A DNA stretch of 64,000 bases, taken from Pseudochelatococcus contaminans. GTDB taxonomy: Bacteria > Pseudomonadota > Alphaproteobacteria > Rhizobiales > Beijerinckiaceae. The translations under genes were made by a program, and so were the position numbers. Positions 9,167 through 18,382 of this stretch are shown here, piece by piece. The stretch covers positions 1-64,000 of the forward strand of contig NZ_JACICC010000009.1 of NCBI RefSeq assembly GCF_014195635.1, written 5' to 3'. Below the pieces are notes generated by a model that was given only the letters and a program-made list of their open reading frames with translations, did no database searches and had not been told where the DNA came from. Position 1 is the first letter of the stretch. Each line of letters starts with the position of its first letter.

Positions 9167-10525
9167 ATGGGCGGCACCGGCGTAATCGACTCGTTTCTCG
9201 GGGTTTTCACATCCCACATAGACTCCGGCTTCGGCCTGCTTGGCGGAGAAGTCGCCTTCATCGCCACCACCCTGATCGTCGTCGACGTCACCTTAGCCTC
9301 GTTGTTCTGGGCCTGGGGCGCGGATGACGATATCATCGCCCGGCTGGTGAAGAAAACCCTGTTCGTCGGCATGTTCGCCTACATCATCGGCAACTGGTCG
9401 AATCTCGCCCGCATCGTCTTCGAGAGCTTCGCCAGCCTTGGCCTCAAAGGCTCGGGCACCAGCTTCTCGGTCGCTGACCTCATGCGCCCCGGAAAGGTGG
9501 CGCAGGTCGGCCTCGACGCCGGACGGCCACTGCTGGAATCCATCAGCGATTTGATGGGATGGATCGCGTTCTTCGAGAATTTCATCCAGATCGCTTGCTT
9601 GTTATTCGCCTGGGCCTTGGTCTTGTTGGCCTTCTTTATTCTGGCGATCCAACTATTTGTCAGTTTAATTGAGTTCAAGCTCACCACTCTCGCCGGATTC
9701 GTGTTGATTCCGTTTGGCCTCTTCGGGAAAACGGCTTTCATGGCCGAAAGAGTCCTGGGGAACGTGATCTCCTCGGGCATCAAGGTTCTGGTGCTGGCCG
9801 TAATCATAGGAATCGGCTCGACACTGTTTTCGCAGTTCACCGCTGGCTCCGGTGGCGCGACGCCGACCATTGACGACGCCATGGCGATCGTGCTGGCCGC
9901 CCTGTCGCTGGTCGGATTGGGAATATTCGGGCCAGGAATTGCGAACGGCATCGTTTCCGGAGGCCCTCAGCTTGGCGCTGGCGCGGCCGTCGGCACCGGC
10001 CTTGCGGTCGGCGGGGCGGCCGTCGCGGCCGGTGGCGCAACCATGCTCGCCGCAAAAGGTGGAGCGGCCGCACTCTCCGGTGGAGCTGCGGCCGTCCGGG
10101 GCGGTGCGGCTGCCGCCGGTGCGACGTCGACCGCCTACAGTCTCGGTTCCATGGGCCAATCCGGTGCAGCCGGTGTCGCCTCCGGTCTCGGCGGCGTTGC
10201 GCGCGCGGCCGGATCGGCGGCCGTCTCGCCCCTGAAGCGCGCAGCAAGCCGTGCCGCGGAAAGTGTCAAATCCAGCTTCTTCGATGGCGCGAAGGCAGGG
10301 TTCAGCGCGACGGGCGGCACCTCGACCATGGGCACCGTCGCCAGCGCAGCCGGTGCATCCCCTGCTTCCCCGGCGCCCGCTGATGGCCCGCCCGCCTGGG
10401 CGCAACGTATGCGGCGCAGTCAGGCGATCAGCCACGGCATCAGCTCTGCCGCCCATGCCGTCCGTTCCGGCGACAGCCATGGCTCCGGCTCCTCCGTCAA
10501 TCTCTCCGAAAGCGACCGCTCATGA
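9167..10525 (+). CDS. trbL: Conjugal transfer membrane protein TrbL (VirB6 family), copy 1
   Basis: This 452-residue polytopic inner-membrane protein has several hydrophobic segments across residues 25-270. A long Gly/Ala-rich low-complexity stretch (about 270-330) and a hydrophilic C-terminal tail follow. VirB6-type proteins form part of the inner-membrane channel. The same layout and exact length occur in copy 2. It overlaps trbF by four bases. Confidence 0.94.
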   Translation: MGGTGVIDSFLGVFTSHIDSGFGLLGGEVAFIATTLIVVDVTLASLFWAWGADDDIIARLVKKTLFVGMFAYIIGNWSNLARIVFESFASLGLKGSGTSFSVADLMRPGKVAQVGLDAGRPLLESISDLMGWIAFFENFIQIACLLFAWALVLLAFFILAIQLFVSLIEFKLTTLAGFVLIPFGLFGKTAFMAERVLGNVISSGIKVLVLAVIIGIGSTLFSQFTAGSGGATPTIDDAMAIVLAALSLVGLGIFGPGIANGIVSGGPQLGAGAAVGTGLAVGGAAVAAGGATMLAAKGGAAALSGGAAAVRGGAAAAGATSTAYSLGSMGQSGAAGVASGLGGVARAAGSAAVSPLKRAASRAAESVKSSFFDGAKAGFSATGGTSTMGTVASAAGASPASPAPADGPPAWAQRMRRSQAISHGISSAAHAVRSGDSHGSGSSVNLSESDRS

Positions 10526-11211
10526 GCTTCTTCAAACGACCCGCCGCGCATTACGGCAAGACACCTGAACCGGAAACACCTTATCAGCGTGCAGCACAGG
10601 CTTGGGACGACCGCATCGGATCGGCGCGGGTTCAGGCCCGCAACTGGCGATACATGGCCTTCGGCAGCCTGATCCTGTCCGCCGGCTTCGCCGCAGCCCT
10701 TGTCTGGCAGTCGGCGCACGGGACTGTCGTGCCCTGGGTGGTTCAGGTCGATCGGCTCGGCCAGGCGCAGACCGTCGCCCCCGCCACGGCCGACTACCGC
10801 CCGACCGATCCGCAGATCGCCTGGCATCTCGGCCGCTTCATCGAGCAGGTCCGCGCCATCCCGGCCGACGCCATCATCGTCCGCCAGAACTGGCTCCGGG
10901 CCTATGAATGGACCACGGATCGCGGGGCGGCAGCGCTCAACGACTATGCCCGCGCCAACGATCCGTTCACGAAGGTCGGTCGCCAGCAGGTTGCCGTCGA
11001 GGTCTCCAGCGTCATCCGCGCCTCGCCGGATTCGTTCAGGATCGCCTGGACGGAACGCCATTACGAGAACGGCCAGCTCTCCCGAACCGAGCGCTGGACC
11101 GCGATCCTGACCATCGTGATCCAGACCCCGCGCGATACCGAGCGGCTCCGGACGAATCCCTTGGGAATCTACGTCAACGCCATCAACTGGTCGCGGGAGT
11201 TGGGCCAATGA
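10522..11211 (+). CDS. trbF: Conjugal transfer protein TrbF (VirB8 family), copy 1
   Basis: This 229-residue bitopic inner-membrane protein has a cytoplasmic N-terminus, one membrane span near 40-60, and a periplasmic NTF2-like domain. It carries the family's RTERWTAILTIVIQTP block and ends with NPLGIYVNAINWSRE. It is a scaffold of the T4SS inner-membrane complex. Start and stop both overlap neighbours by ATGA. Confidence 0.95.
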   Translation: MSFFKRPAAHYGKTPEPETPYQRAAQAWDDRIGSARVQARNWRYMAFGSLILSAGFAAALVWQSAHGTVVPWVVQVDRLGQAQTVAPATADYRPTDPQIAWHLGRFIEQVRAIPADAIIVRQNWLRAYEWTTDRGAAALNDYARANDPFTKVGRQQVAVEVSSVIRASPDSFRIAWTERHYENGQLSRTERWTAILTIVIQTPRDTERLRTNPLGIYVNAINWSRELGQ

Positions 11212-12188
11212 GCGCGATGTTCCGCCAATCCGCATTTCCGGCTTTACGCAAATCCGCGATCGCGGTTGTCCTTCTTTCCGCATCCATGCTGGCCGGTTGC
11301 GCGACCTACAAGCCGCCGCAGATCAGCTACGACGCGGACGTGCCACCTTTGCCGGCCGTGCCCGCCGCCGTCACCGACGAGCGGCCGCGCCCCTTGCATG
11401 TTCCGCCCGCCTGGACGCCGAGCCGGGGCGGCAATGCCGCAAGCACCCCGGCCGGCCGCGTCACCAACGCTAATGCCGCCGCCCGTGTCGAGCCGCGCCG
11501 CGAGGGTTATTACAATTCCATTCAGATCTACCCGTGGAGCGAAGGCGCACTGTATCAGGTCTATGCGGCGCCCGGCCAGATCACCAATATCGCGCTTGAG
11601 CCGGGGGAAAACCTGACCGGTGCCGGCCCGATCGCGGCCGGCGACACCGCTCGCTGGATCATCGGCGACACCGAGAGCGGTTCGGGCGTGACCCGTCGCG
11701 TGCATGTGCTGGTCAAACCGACGCGCGCCGACATCTCGACCAATCTGGTTATCACTACTGACCGGCGCACCTACATGATCGAGCTGCGCTCGGGCGAGAC
11801 CCCCTACATGCCGGCCATCGCCTGGGCCTACCCGACGCCTCCCGCGTCCCAGCGTCAGGCAGCGCCCGCCACCCCGATCATTCCAGCCGCCGCGGCGCGT
11901 AACTACCGCTACAACCTCACGGGCGCCACGCCGCCCTGGCGGCCGGTCGCGGTCTATGACGACGGCCGCCGAGTCTATATCGTTTTCCCGCGCGGCATCG
12001 CGCAGGGGGAGCTTCCGCCCCTGTTCGTCCTCGGCCCGGAGGGCGAGGCGCAGATCGTCAACAGCCGTATCCACCAGAATATCCTGATCGTCGATCGCAT
12101 CTTCGCGGCCGCTGAGCTGCGCCTCGGCAGTGGCGAGCGCCAGCAGACCGTCAGGATCGTGCGCACCGACGGGAGGCCCGCGTCATGA
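11208..12188 (+). CDS. trbG: Conjugal transfer protein TrbG (VirB9 family), copy 1
   Basis: This 326-residue outer-membrane core component has a lipoprotein signal with lipobox LAGC around residue 32. The protein then runs through the VirB9 beta-sandwich: YPWSEGALYQVYAAPGQI, and later ATPPWRPVAVYDDGR with the VFP motif. ATG 11208 overlaps the trbF stop; an upstream extension in the same frame is a trbF shadow. It overlaps trbI by ATGA. Confidence 0.95.
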   Translation: MSAMFRQSAFPALRKSAIAVVLLSASMLAGCATYKPPQISYDADVPPLPAVPAAVTDERPRPLHVPPAWTPSRGGNAASTPAGRVTNANAAARVEPRREGYYNSIQIYPWSEGALYQVYAAPGQITNIALEPGENLTGAGPIAAGDTARWIIGDTESGSGVTRRVHVLVKPTRADISTNLVITTDRRTYMIELRSGETPYMPAIAWAYPTPPASQRQAAPATPIIPAAAARNYRYNLTGATPPWRPVAVYDDGRRVYIVFPRGIAQGELPPLFVLGPEGEAQIVNSRIHQNILIVDRIFAAAELRLGSGERQQTVRIVRTDGRPAS

Positions 12189-13378
12189 GCGATACCGAGA
12201 ACACGCCAGAAGACAGCGTGCCGCTGACCGGCGCCGCAAGCGATTCAGCCTCCGCCATGCGCCTGCGCGCCGAAGCGCCGCGCGTCACCCGCCTGTCGCG
12301 CAAGGTGCTGGCCGGCCTTGGCGTCGTCGCCGGCCTCGGCATCGGCGGAGCGCTGATCTATGCTCTCCAGACCCGCGATCCCGGAGCCGGCGGCGAGGAA
12401 CTCTATTCCACAGAGAATAGGCCAACGGCCGATGGTCTTGCCGGCCTGCCGCGCGATTATACCGGCCCTGTGCTCGGGCCGCCGCTGCCGGGAGACCTGG
12501 GCGGGCCGATCCTCGACGCACAGAACCGGGGCCAGCCCGTCGCTCCGCCACCCATGACGACCCCCGCCGTCGATCAGGCGGAACAGCGGCGGCTTGCCGA
12601 GGAAGAGGCCGCACGCCTGAGCCGTGTCTTCTTCCAGACCGAGGCCCGTCCAGGTGCGGCCACCGGCACGCTCGCCGGCGGTGCGAACCCGAGCTTCGCC
12701 GGACTCGGCCTTGCCGGCCAGACCGGAATACCCACCGCGCAGGATCGGCAATTGGCCTTCCTCAATGCGGCTGTCGATCGACGCACGGTCGCCCCCGATC
12801 GCGTCGCCCCCCCGGCATCGCCCTATGTGCTTCAGGCAGGTTCAGTCATCCCGGCCGCGCTCATCACCGGCATCCGCTCCGATCTTCCCGGCCAGATCAC
12901 CGCCCAGATAACCGAAAACATCTACGATAGCCCGACCGGCAATATCCTGCTCGTGCCCCAGGGCGCTCGCCTGATCGGCGAATACAGCAACGACGTCGGC
13001 TTCGGGCAGCGCCGCGTCCTGCTCGTCTGGAACCGGATCATCCTGCCCAACGGCCGCTCCATCGTGCTGGAACGCCAGCCCGGCGCCGACACGCAGGGCT
13101 ACGCGGGGCTTGAGGATGGCGTCGATTACCATTGGTGGGACATCGCCAAGGCCGCCGGTCTTTCGACCCTGCTCGCGGTCGGGACGGAACTGGCCGTCGA
13201 CGACGATGACAGGCTGCTTCGAGCCATACGTAACGGCGCACAGGACACGATCAACGATGCCGGTCAGGAAATCGTCCGCCGCCAACTCAATGTCGCGCCG
13301 ACGCTGACGATCAGGCCCGGCTTCCCCGTCCGCGTGGTCGTTACCCGCGATCTTGTCCTCGAACCCTACAGGGGCTGA
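12185..13378 (+). CDS. trbI: Conjugal transfer protein TrbI (VirB10 family), copy 1
   Basis: This 397-residue energy sensor spans both membranes. A short cytoplasmic part is followed by a membrane span near 40-60 (KVLAGLGVVAGLG), a proline-rich linker, and a C-terminal beta-barrel domain with LQAGSVIPAALITGI and LLVPQGARLIGEY. It is the last structural trb gene. A DUF2274 gene follows after two bases, as in copy 2. Confidence 0.95.
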   Translation: MSDTENTPEDSVPLTGAASDSASAMRLRAEAPRVTRLSRKVLAGLGVVAGLGIGGALIYALQTRDPGAGGEELYSTENRPTADGLAGLPRDYTGPVLGPPLPGDLGGPILDAQNRGQPVAPPPMTTPAVDQAEQRRLAEEEAARLSRVFFQTEARPGAATGTLAGGANPSFAGLGLAGQTGIPTAQDRQLAFLNAAVDRRTVAPDRVAPPASPYVLQAGSVIPAALITGIRSDLPGQITAQITENIYDSPTGNILLVPQGARLIGEYSNDVGFGQRRVLLVWNRIILPNGRSIVLERQPGADTQGYAGLEDGVDYHWWDIAKAAGLSTLLAVGTELAVDDDDRLLRAIRNGAQDTINDAGQEIVRRQLNVAPTLTIRPGFPVRVVVTRDLVLEPYRG

Positions 13379-13380
13379 TC

Positions 13381-13605
13381 ATGGCGAAACTGAAACTTGG
13401 TCCCCTCGCCGACGACAAACCCGTGAAGGTCACGGTGGAGTTGCCCGCATCACTCCATCGAGACCTTGTAGTGTATGCCGAAATTCTCGCCCGAAACGCC
13501 GGTGAGGTTGCGCCGTATGATCCGGCGAAGCTCATCGTCCCAATGCTTCAGCAGTTCATGGCCACTGACAAGGGATTCAGCAGGGCGAAACGATCCTCTG
13601 AATAG
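13381..13605 (+). CDS. DUF2274 family protein, copy 1
   Basis: This 74-residue basic protein starts MAKLKLGPLADDKPVKV. It has a short beta strand plus two helices resembling a ribbon-helix-helix fold (VELPASLHRDL). It always follows trbI in this type of operon, including copy 2 here. The role is unknown. A small DNA-binding regulator of transfer is a reasonable guess from its shape and position. Confidence 0.85.
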   Translation: MAKLKLGPLADDKPVKVTVELPASLHRDLVVYAEILARNAGEVAPYDPAKLIVPMLQQFMATDKGFSRAKRSSE

Positions 13606-13664
13606 AGATCCTGCAATATCCTGCGCATCATGATACAAGAATACTAGCACGGCCGAGGTAGGAG

Positions 13665-14582
13665 CTACTTACCAGTGGCAATCTGTTCGTCTGAGAGAGT
13701 GCGGGCAAGGCTGAGAAGGCGCCGGCATGCGGGATTGTCGTTTGTCGGCGACCATACTGTGCAAAACGGAACCGTCTCGCTTGCAAGTTGGCGATATAGC
13801 ACGCCCGGAAAAAGCATTGCGGTAGCCGCCTCGCTGACCAGAGTCAGATTTCCACCACTAGCGACCATTTGCATGAGGTTGTCTCGATAAACCGCCTGCA
13901 CCTTAACTGATGGTTGATGCCCCGGTTCCGACAGGTGTTTTATTAGAAAATCATGGATTTCAGGGCCTGGCCACGTCTCGCAAACTACAAACCGCCGCCC
14001 TTGCAGTTCTCTCCAAGTGATGCTTTCATGCACAGCTAGGTTGTCATCCTCGGGCATTGCAACAAAAACCTGTTCGCTCCATAGCTGCCTAGTCTCGCAG
14101 CCGCTGACATGCGGTGATCCAGTAAGAAATGCGACATCCAACTGATGTGTGCGTATGGCTTGGATGTGCTCTAACGGAGTGCCTTCAATGAACTCAAGGC
14201 GCACTTTCGGATGACTATTAGTATAATTTTCGATTAAGCTTGTCATAAAATTTGAAGCAAGGGACACTGAAATTCCAACGTGTATCCTTCCTTCATCTCC
14301 CTGGCCTGCAGACGCGACATCTTTTCCCGCAGATTTGATATGCTTCATGGCGCGCCTCGCCCGTTGTAGGAAAAGCTCACCGGCGTATGTCAGACGTACC
14401 CCATTCGACTGCCTGATGAATAGCGCAGCACCAATGTTATCCTCTACATCCCGAATGCGTCGGCTCACTGCTGACACTTGCACACCTATGGCTGCGGCAG
14501 CCAGCCGAAAGCTTCCATGTTCGGCTGCCGCGATAACATATCGGAGATGACGTACTTCGATGTCCGAGTGCTTCGTCCACAT
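13665..14582 (-). CDS. LysR family transcriptional regulator
   Basis: This 305-residue protein has an N-terminal winged helix-turn-helix (residues 8-65, with FRLAAAAIGVQVSAVSRRI) and a C-terminal co-inducer domain. It converges on the first trb operon and lies downstream of luxI on the same strand, with a 252-bp gap. LysR genes often sit at this end of rhizobial conjugative elements, where they may control transfer. The target and ligand are unknown. Confidence 0.92.
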   Translation of the reverse strand: MWTKHSDIEVRHLRYVIAAAEHGSFRLAAAAIGVQVSAVSRRIRDVEDNIGAALFIRQSNGVRLTYAGELFLQRARRAMKHIKSAGKDVASAGQGDEGRIHVGISVSLASNFMTSLIENYTNSHPKVRLEFIEGTPLEHIQAIRTHQLDVAFLTGSPHVSGCETRQLWSEQVFVAMPEDDNLAVHESITWRELQGRRFVVCETWPGPEIHDFLIKHLSEPGHQPSVKVQAVYRDNLMQMVASGGNLTLVSEAATAMLFPGVLYRQLASETVPFCTVWSPTNDNPACRRLLSLARTLSDEQIATGK

Positions 14583-14834
14583 CTTCAGCCTCTACAATAG
14601 TGGATGGCCATGCAAGCGGGCGTTCGAGGCTCGCGAAACATAGCTCTCGAGAACGAACTGTTGAGCTGATTCGATACTCAATTCGTTTGGAGAACGATTC
14701 AGTCCTTTCGAGAAACAAACGATCGCGTGCAACTGCTGTCCTTTTACGACCTCAGTATCAACGGCTGGCTGTCAGGGGATATACGACACCGCCCGCTTGA
14801 CAAGTTATTGCACGCCCCCGAAATGGGTCAGCGC

Positions 14835-15512
14835 CTAAGTCAGCTCGTCGTGCATTGCCAGCGAGCTTTGACCGGCATTGTAACTGCGGATGACCGGCTG
14901 GGGTGCGTAGAGCGAATCTGAAAGCTTGAGCGCTTGCCTCATCCGATGCCTTGTTGCTGCTGACACTTCGAATACGCCGCAACACACCGGAAAACGGCCG
15001 AAACCGTTCGCATGCCCGATCTCATCGAACTTGAGGCCCGCGCGTCGGTAGATTCTCCGCATGTGGGGCTCGTAGTTCGAAATTAGGGTATGTATTCCGT
15101 AATGAAGTGCACACTCACATAGCGCCAGAAGTAGCATGCTGAAAGCGCGTCTCGGATCGAGGTCCGGAAAATCGGCGAGAATTGCAGTTTCATCAACACA
15201 CATTCTTGTCCCTTCCCAGATCCCGGGTCCGATAAGGGAGATGTCAGGGAAGGTCGACCGAAATACGTCATATAGAAGAGTCGGACCGGTCGTCGGTAAC
15301 AGGCGCACGCTACCGTAGAGATGATCGGCTTGTTCGTCGCACCAAATGAGATAGGCAGGCCCAAGATTATCGTAACTGTCGCGCTCGTATGGACCTGTAA
15401 CCTCCACTTTCCATCTCAGTTGATCGACAAATATCCTTTTTCTAAGACGGAATGATTGATCGATAAGGTGGGCGTATTTATTGTATTCATTCTTCTGGAT
15501 GACAATAAACAT
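14835..15512 (-). CDS. Acyl-homoserine-lactone synthase (LuxI/TraI family)
   Basis: It makes an N-acyl-homoserine lactone from S-adenosylmethionine and an acyl carrier protein substrate. With the start at ATG 15512 (five bases after GGAGG; TTG 15524 and ATG 15515 fit worse) it has 225 residues. The family's invariant residues then fall at the usual places: R24, F28, W34, D45, D48, R70, E100 and R103. The gene is preceded by an 18-bp palindrome and by luxR on the same strand, so it is probably autoinduced. The acyl chain cannot be predicted. Confidence 0.93.
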   Translation of the reverse strand: MFIVIQKNEYNKYAHLIDQSFRLRKRIFVDQLRWKVEVTGPYERDSYDNLGPAYLIWCDEQADHLYGSVRLLPTTGPTLLYDVFRSTFPDISLIGPGIWEGTRMCVDETAILADFPDLDPRRAFSMLLLALCECALHYGIHTLISNYEPHMRRIYRRAGLKFDEIGHANGFGRFPVCCGVFEVSAATRHRMRQALKLSDSLYAPQPVIRSYNAGQSSLAMHDELT

Positions 15513-15585
15513 CATATCCTCCAACCGGTGATTGGTGGATAAACAATGCAGTATGAAAGTTCGCGATGAAATTCCCTCATATGAG

Positions 15586-15603
15586 TACCCTCATATGAGG
15601 GTA
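15586..15603. promoter_or_regulatory. 18-bp perfect palindrome upstream of luxI (candidate lux/tra box)
   Basis: TACCCTCATATGAGGGTA is its own reverse complement. A second copy of CCCTCATATGAG lies at 15574-15585, fourteen bases away. The site is 74 bp upstream of the luxI start and just downstream of luxR. Operators of LuxR-type proteins are dyads of 18-20 bp, so binding by the adjacent LuxR is likely, though the sequence does not resemble the classic tra box. Confidence 0.7.
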
Positions 15604-15608
15604 TAGGA

Positions 15609-16334
15609 TCACAAAGTAATGAGGCGCAGATGCAATGCGAGCGTCGCGGCAGATGAAATTGTCACGCATCCAAGCTTGATTCGTGCTGATTTCAGGTAAC
15701 TCCGCGCTGTATGATCGGATATGCCAAGTATGAGCGCGATTTCCTTGTATCCTTTGCCAAGTGCTGTCCAATGAAGGCATTCCAGTTCGCGCGGGCTCAA
15801 AGACGGTGCAGGATCTCGTTCACCATACAGCTCAAGGACGGCCTTCTGGTGAACGAGTAATGCAAGCTCCACCCATTCTTCCTTATGGCGATTTACTGTT
15901 CTGTTCCAGATGGATGGCGCCTTCATACTATTCATCGATAGCAAGGCGCGACGTCGTACTTTATCAACAATAGGTATTGAAAATCCATTCTCTCCGATTC
16001 CGTGACGTTGTGCATCTTGAAAAAAATCATAGGCGTCAGGTGGAATTTCGATTTCGCGCCAGTGGAACGGTAATTGTCGTAAAAATCCCTCCTTTACAAT
16101 TGGATCAACCTTGACATACCCATTCAACAAGTAACGTGAAACCCATTCATCAGGATAATTAGTCCGGACGAACGGGGAGTCTACTGAATCGATAATGGTC
16201 TGGGCGAAGTGATATGTTACAAAATCGATGTTGTAGATTTTTGACAGGCTTACAATTGCCTCTCCAACGGTCGAGGCAGCTTCGGTTGCGTAATACGCCT
16301 GCTCAAAAAGACTTTGACGACGTGTCATTTTCAT
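15609..16334 (-). CDS. LuxR family quorum-sensing regulator
   Basis: This 241-residue protein has an autoinducer-binding domain and a C-terminal LuxR helix-turn-helix (about 178-235). The ligand-pocket residues known from TraR are present with the correct spacing: W64, Y68, D77, W92 and G117. ATG 16334 overlaps the stop of the upstream oxidoreductase gene by ATGA; ATG 16328 is the alternative. It presumably senses the signal made by the adjacent luxI. The region is visibly AT-richer than the trb genes, which suggests a separate origin. Confidence 0.92.
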   Translation of the reverse strand: MKMTRRQSLFEQAYYATEAASTVGEAIVSLSKIYNIDFVTYHFAQTIIDSVDSPFVRTNYPDEWVSRYLLNGYVKVDPIVKEGFLRQLPFHWREIEIPPDAYDFFQDAQRHGIGENGFSIPIVDKVRRRALLSMNSMKAPSIWNRTVNRHKEEWVELALLVHQKAVLELYGERDPAPSLSPRELECLHWTALGKGYKEIALILGISDHTARSYLKSARIKLGCVTISSAATLALHLRLITL

Positions 16335-17689
16335 CCGCTGCGAAGGGCGGCACTCCATGCTTGGGTTGCCATCTGGACCGGATCCCACGGGCTGCTCAAG
16401 GGCGGGGTGTAGCTGAGGTCAAGATCGCTTGCCGCCTCGACGCTCATCCCGTGATGAATGGCGGCCGCAAATATGTCGATGCGCTTGGAAACCTCGGTCC
16501 CGTAGTGCCCGATGATCTGCGCTCCGAGCAGTCTCTGTGTCGAACGGTCGCCCGTCACCCGGATCGTCATCTCCCTGGCGCCGGGGTAGTAGACCTTGTG
16601 ATCCCATACGACGGAGTCGACGGAAAGCGGATCAAATCCGGCGTTTGCCGCGTCCCGGTCGTGAAAGCCGGTGCGTGCGACGACGGACTCGAACAGGCGA
16701 ACCGACTGGGTGCCGAGACTGCCTTCGAACTGCCGGTCGCCGCCGACTGCGTTCTCGCCGGCAATCCTGCCTTGTTTGTGCGCGGTCGTTCCGAGAGGCA
16801 AGTAGGCGTTCGCCCGGGTGATCCGATGCCATGTTTCGACGCAGTCGCCCGCCGCATAAACATCAAGGATGTTGGTCTCCATCCGCCGGTTCACCTGCAG
16901 GGCTTTCTTGAACCCGAGGGTGATGCCTGCCGCCTCCGCAAGCCCCGTTTCCGGCCGGGCGCCGACGGCGACAAGAACCATGTCCGTCGGCAGCGAGAAG
17001 CCGTTCGGGCCATCCAGGCGCAGTCCCACGCCATCCCGCGAAATCGACGAAATAGCCTGACCAGCGGCGATGTGAATTCCATTGCGCCGGAGTTCCTCAC
17101 CGACTTTCTGCCCCAGGTCGGAGTCGATTGTCGTCATGACGCTCGGCGCCATTTCCACCACCGTGACGTCAATGCCGCGCCGCGTAAGCGCCTCGGACAT
17201 TTCAAGCCCAATATAGCCTCCGCCGATAATGGCGATGCTCCGCGGCTTGGCTTCCTCCAGGTGCTTCTCGAAGGCGAAAGTGTCGTCCATCCATCGCAGC
17301 AGGAAAACTCCCGGCAGATCAAGGCCGGGAAGCGGCGGCCGTATCGATGTCGCTCCTGTGCCGATGACAAGCTTGTCATAACGGTGTTCGACTATGCGTC
17401 CGCTGCTGTCCCGGGTCGTCACCTGATGACTGGCAGGATCGATGCCTTCCACCGCATGGTCCAGCAGCAGCTCGACGCCGAGCGCTTCGATGTCGGCAGC
17501 CTTGCGGTGAGCAAGGTTGGTAGCTTCTTCCACCTCACCGCTGAGGAAGTACGGGATGCCACAAATGCTGAAGTTCGGATAACGGTCTGCAGTGGCAATT
17601 GTGACATGCCAATCTAGAGCGAGTTCGCGTGCTCGAAGGGCGGCGCTAATGCCGGCATCGCTTCCGCCGATAATGAAGAGTCGAGGCAT
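16331..17689 (-). CDS. FAD/NAD(P)H-dependent disulfide oxidoreductase (CoA-disulfide reductase / NADH oxidase family)
   Basis: This 452-residue flavoprotein has an FAD-binding GGSDAG motif at 8-13. The single redox cysteine typical of the CoADR/Nox group is C43 in FSICGIPY, and an NAD-binding loop GGGYIG and a C-terminal dimerisation domain follow. ATG 17689 was chosen because it starts the Rossmann strand; the upstream codons look non-coding. It is coupled to luxR by an ATGA overlap and faces the ars operon. The substrate is unknown. A role in redox or arsenic stress is inference. Confidence 0.85.
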   Translation of the reverse strand: MPRLFIIGGSDAGISAALRARELALDWHVTIATADRYPNFSICGIPYFLSGEVEEATNLAHRKAADIEALGVELLLDHAVEGIDPASHQVTTRDSSGRIVEHRYDKLVIGTGATSIRPPLPGLDLPGVFLLRWMDDTFAFEKHLEEAKPRSIAIIGGGYIGLEMSEALTRRGIDVTVVEMAPSVMTTIDSDLGQKVGEELRRNGIHIAAGQAISSISRDGVGLRLDGPNGFSLPTDMVLVAVGARPETGLAEAAGITLGFKKALQVNRRMETNILDVYAAGDCVETWHRITRANAYLPLGTTAHKQGRIAGENAVGGDRQFEGSLGTQSVRLFESVVARTGFHDRDAANAGFDPLSVDSVVWDHKVYYPGAREMTIRVTGDRSTQRLLGAQIIGHYGTEVSKRIDIFAAAIHHGMSVEAASDLDLSYTPPLSSPWDPVQMATQAWSAALRSG

Positions 17690-17792
17690 GATAACTCCGT
17701 CAGAGGTTCCGATTTGCTGCTGCATTCCGATTTCGTGGCTGCGGGAGACTCCTGCTCGCGAATGACGACAATAACATAACAAATTGCCATTT

Positions 17793-17816
17793 TTCTGGAA
17801 ATCTGGATTTCCAGAA
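17793..17816. promoter_or_regulatory. Inverted repeat upstream of the oxidoreductase gene
   Basis: TTCTGGAAATC and GATTTCCAGAA form perfect 11-bp arms around two bases. The position, about 105 bp upstream of the oxidoreductase start in a divergent promoter region, suggests an operator. The cognate regulator is not known. Confidence 0.5.
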
Positions 17817-17990
17817 ATAATGTGGCTTTATGCATCGACCTGATTGCCATTCATTTCGGTTGCTGTAGCCATGATGCAGCGCGCCCCGCTCCCCACCGCC
17901 AGCAGGTAAAACTTCCGCTACGAATCGCTTCTCATGCACTTACCGAAGGGATTTCCCTTGCTTCGATCCCGCGCATTTGCTACCCAATAT

Positions 17991-18006
17991 CTCAACATTA
18001 ATTGAG
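17991..18006. promoter_or_regulatory. Candidate ArsR operator before arsR1
   Basis: CTCAA and TTGAG are separated by six AT-rich bases, ending ten bases before the arsR start. ArsR proteins usually bind short dyads overlapping their own promoter. The arms are short, so this is tentative. Confidence 0.4.
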
Positions 18007-18016
18007 GCGTGGAACA

Positions 18017-18382
18017 ATGGAAGAAAAGCAAGCCCTCGATGCTTTCGGCGCCCTTTCGCAGGAGACGCGGCTGCGTATCGTCCGGTTGCTAGTGGCTGCC
18101 GGTCCCGAGGGTATGCCCGCAGGGGCCATCGGCGAGGCGCTGGGAGGCGCGTCCTCCTCGCGCCTGTCGTTTCACCTCAGCCACCTCGAACATGCCGGTC
18201 TCGCCCGGTCTCGCCGGGGGGGGCGGCTGATCATCTACAGCGCCGTCTATCCGGCGCTTTCCAGCCTCATCCAGTTTCTCATGCGCGATTGCTGCCAGGG
18301 CCATCCGGAGGTGTGTACGCCAGCCATCTCGGCCCTGTCCTCCTGCTGCCTTTCAACTACTGGGGAAAACGCCCATGCTTGA
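18017..18382 (+). CDS. arsR: Arsenite-responsive repressor ArsR (1)
   Basis: This 121-residue winged-helix repressor has the DNA-binding helix over about 45-60. A C-terminal metalloid-binding cysteine set lies in DCCQGHPEVC (C92, C93, C100), the pattern of the ArsR subgroup with a C-terminal site. As(III) binding should release the operator. ATG 18017 was preferred over TTG 18002. It leads the plus-strand ars operon and overlaps arsC1 by eight bases. Confidence 0.92.
   Translation: MEEKQALDAFGALSQETRLRIVRLLVAAGPEGMPAGAIGEALGGASSSRLSFHLSHLEHAGLARSRRGGRLIIYSAVYPALSSLIQFLMRDCCQGHPEVCTPAISALSSCCLSTTGENAHA

Larger units (their letters stand above)
17690..18016. other. Divergent intergenic region between the oxidoreductase and ars operons
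   Basis: This 327-bp region separates two divergent transcription units and must hold both promoters. It contains an 11-bp inverted repeat at 17793-17816 and a weaker CTCAA/TTGAG dyad at 17991-18006, just before arsR. No convincing open reading frame lies inside it. Confidence 0.7.

Noticed and set aside
14583-14834. Possible small genes between the LysR gene and luxI
   Set aside because: The frames are short, without ribosome sites or recognisable domains; the region more likely holds the LysR promoter.
17991-18006. Certain ArsR operator before arsR1
   Set aside because: Kept only as a tentative feature: the five-bp arms are too short to claim it as a finding.
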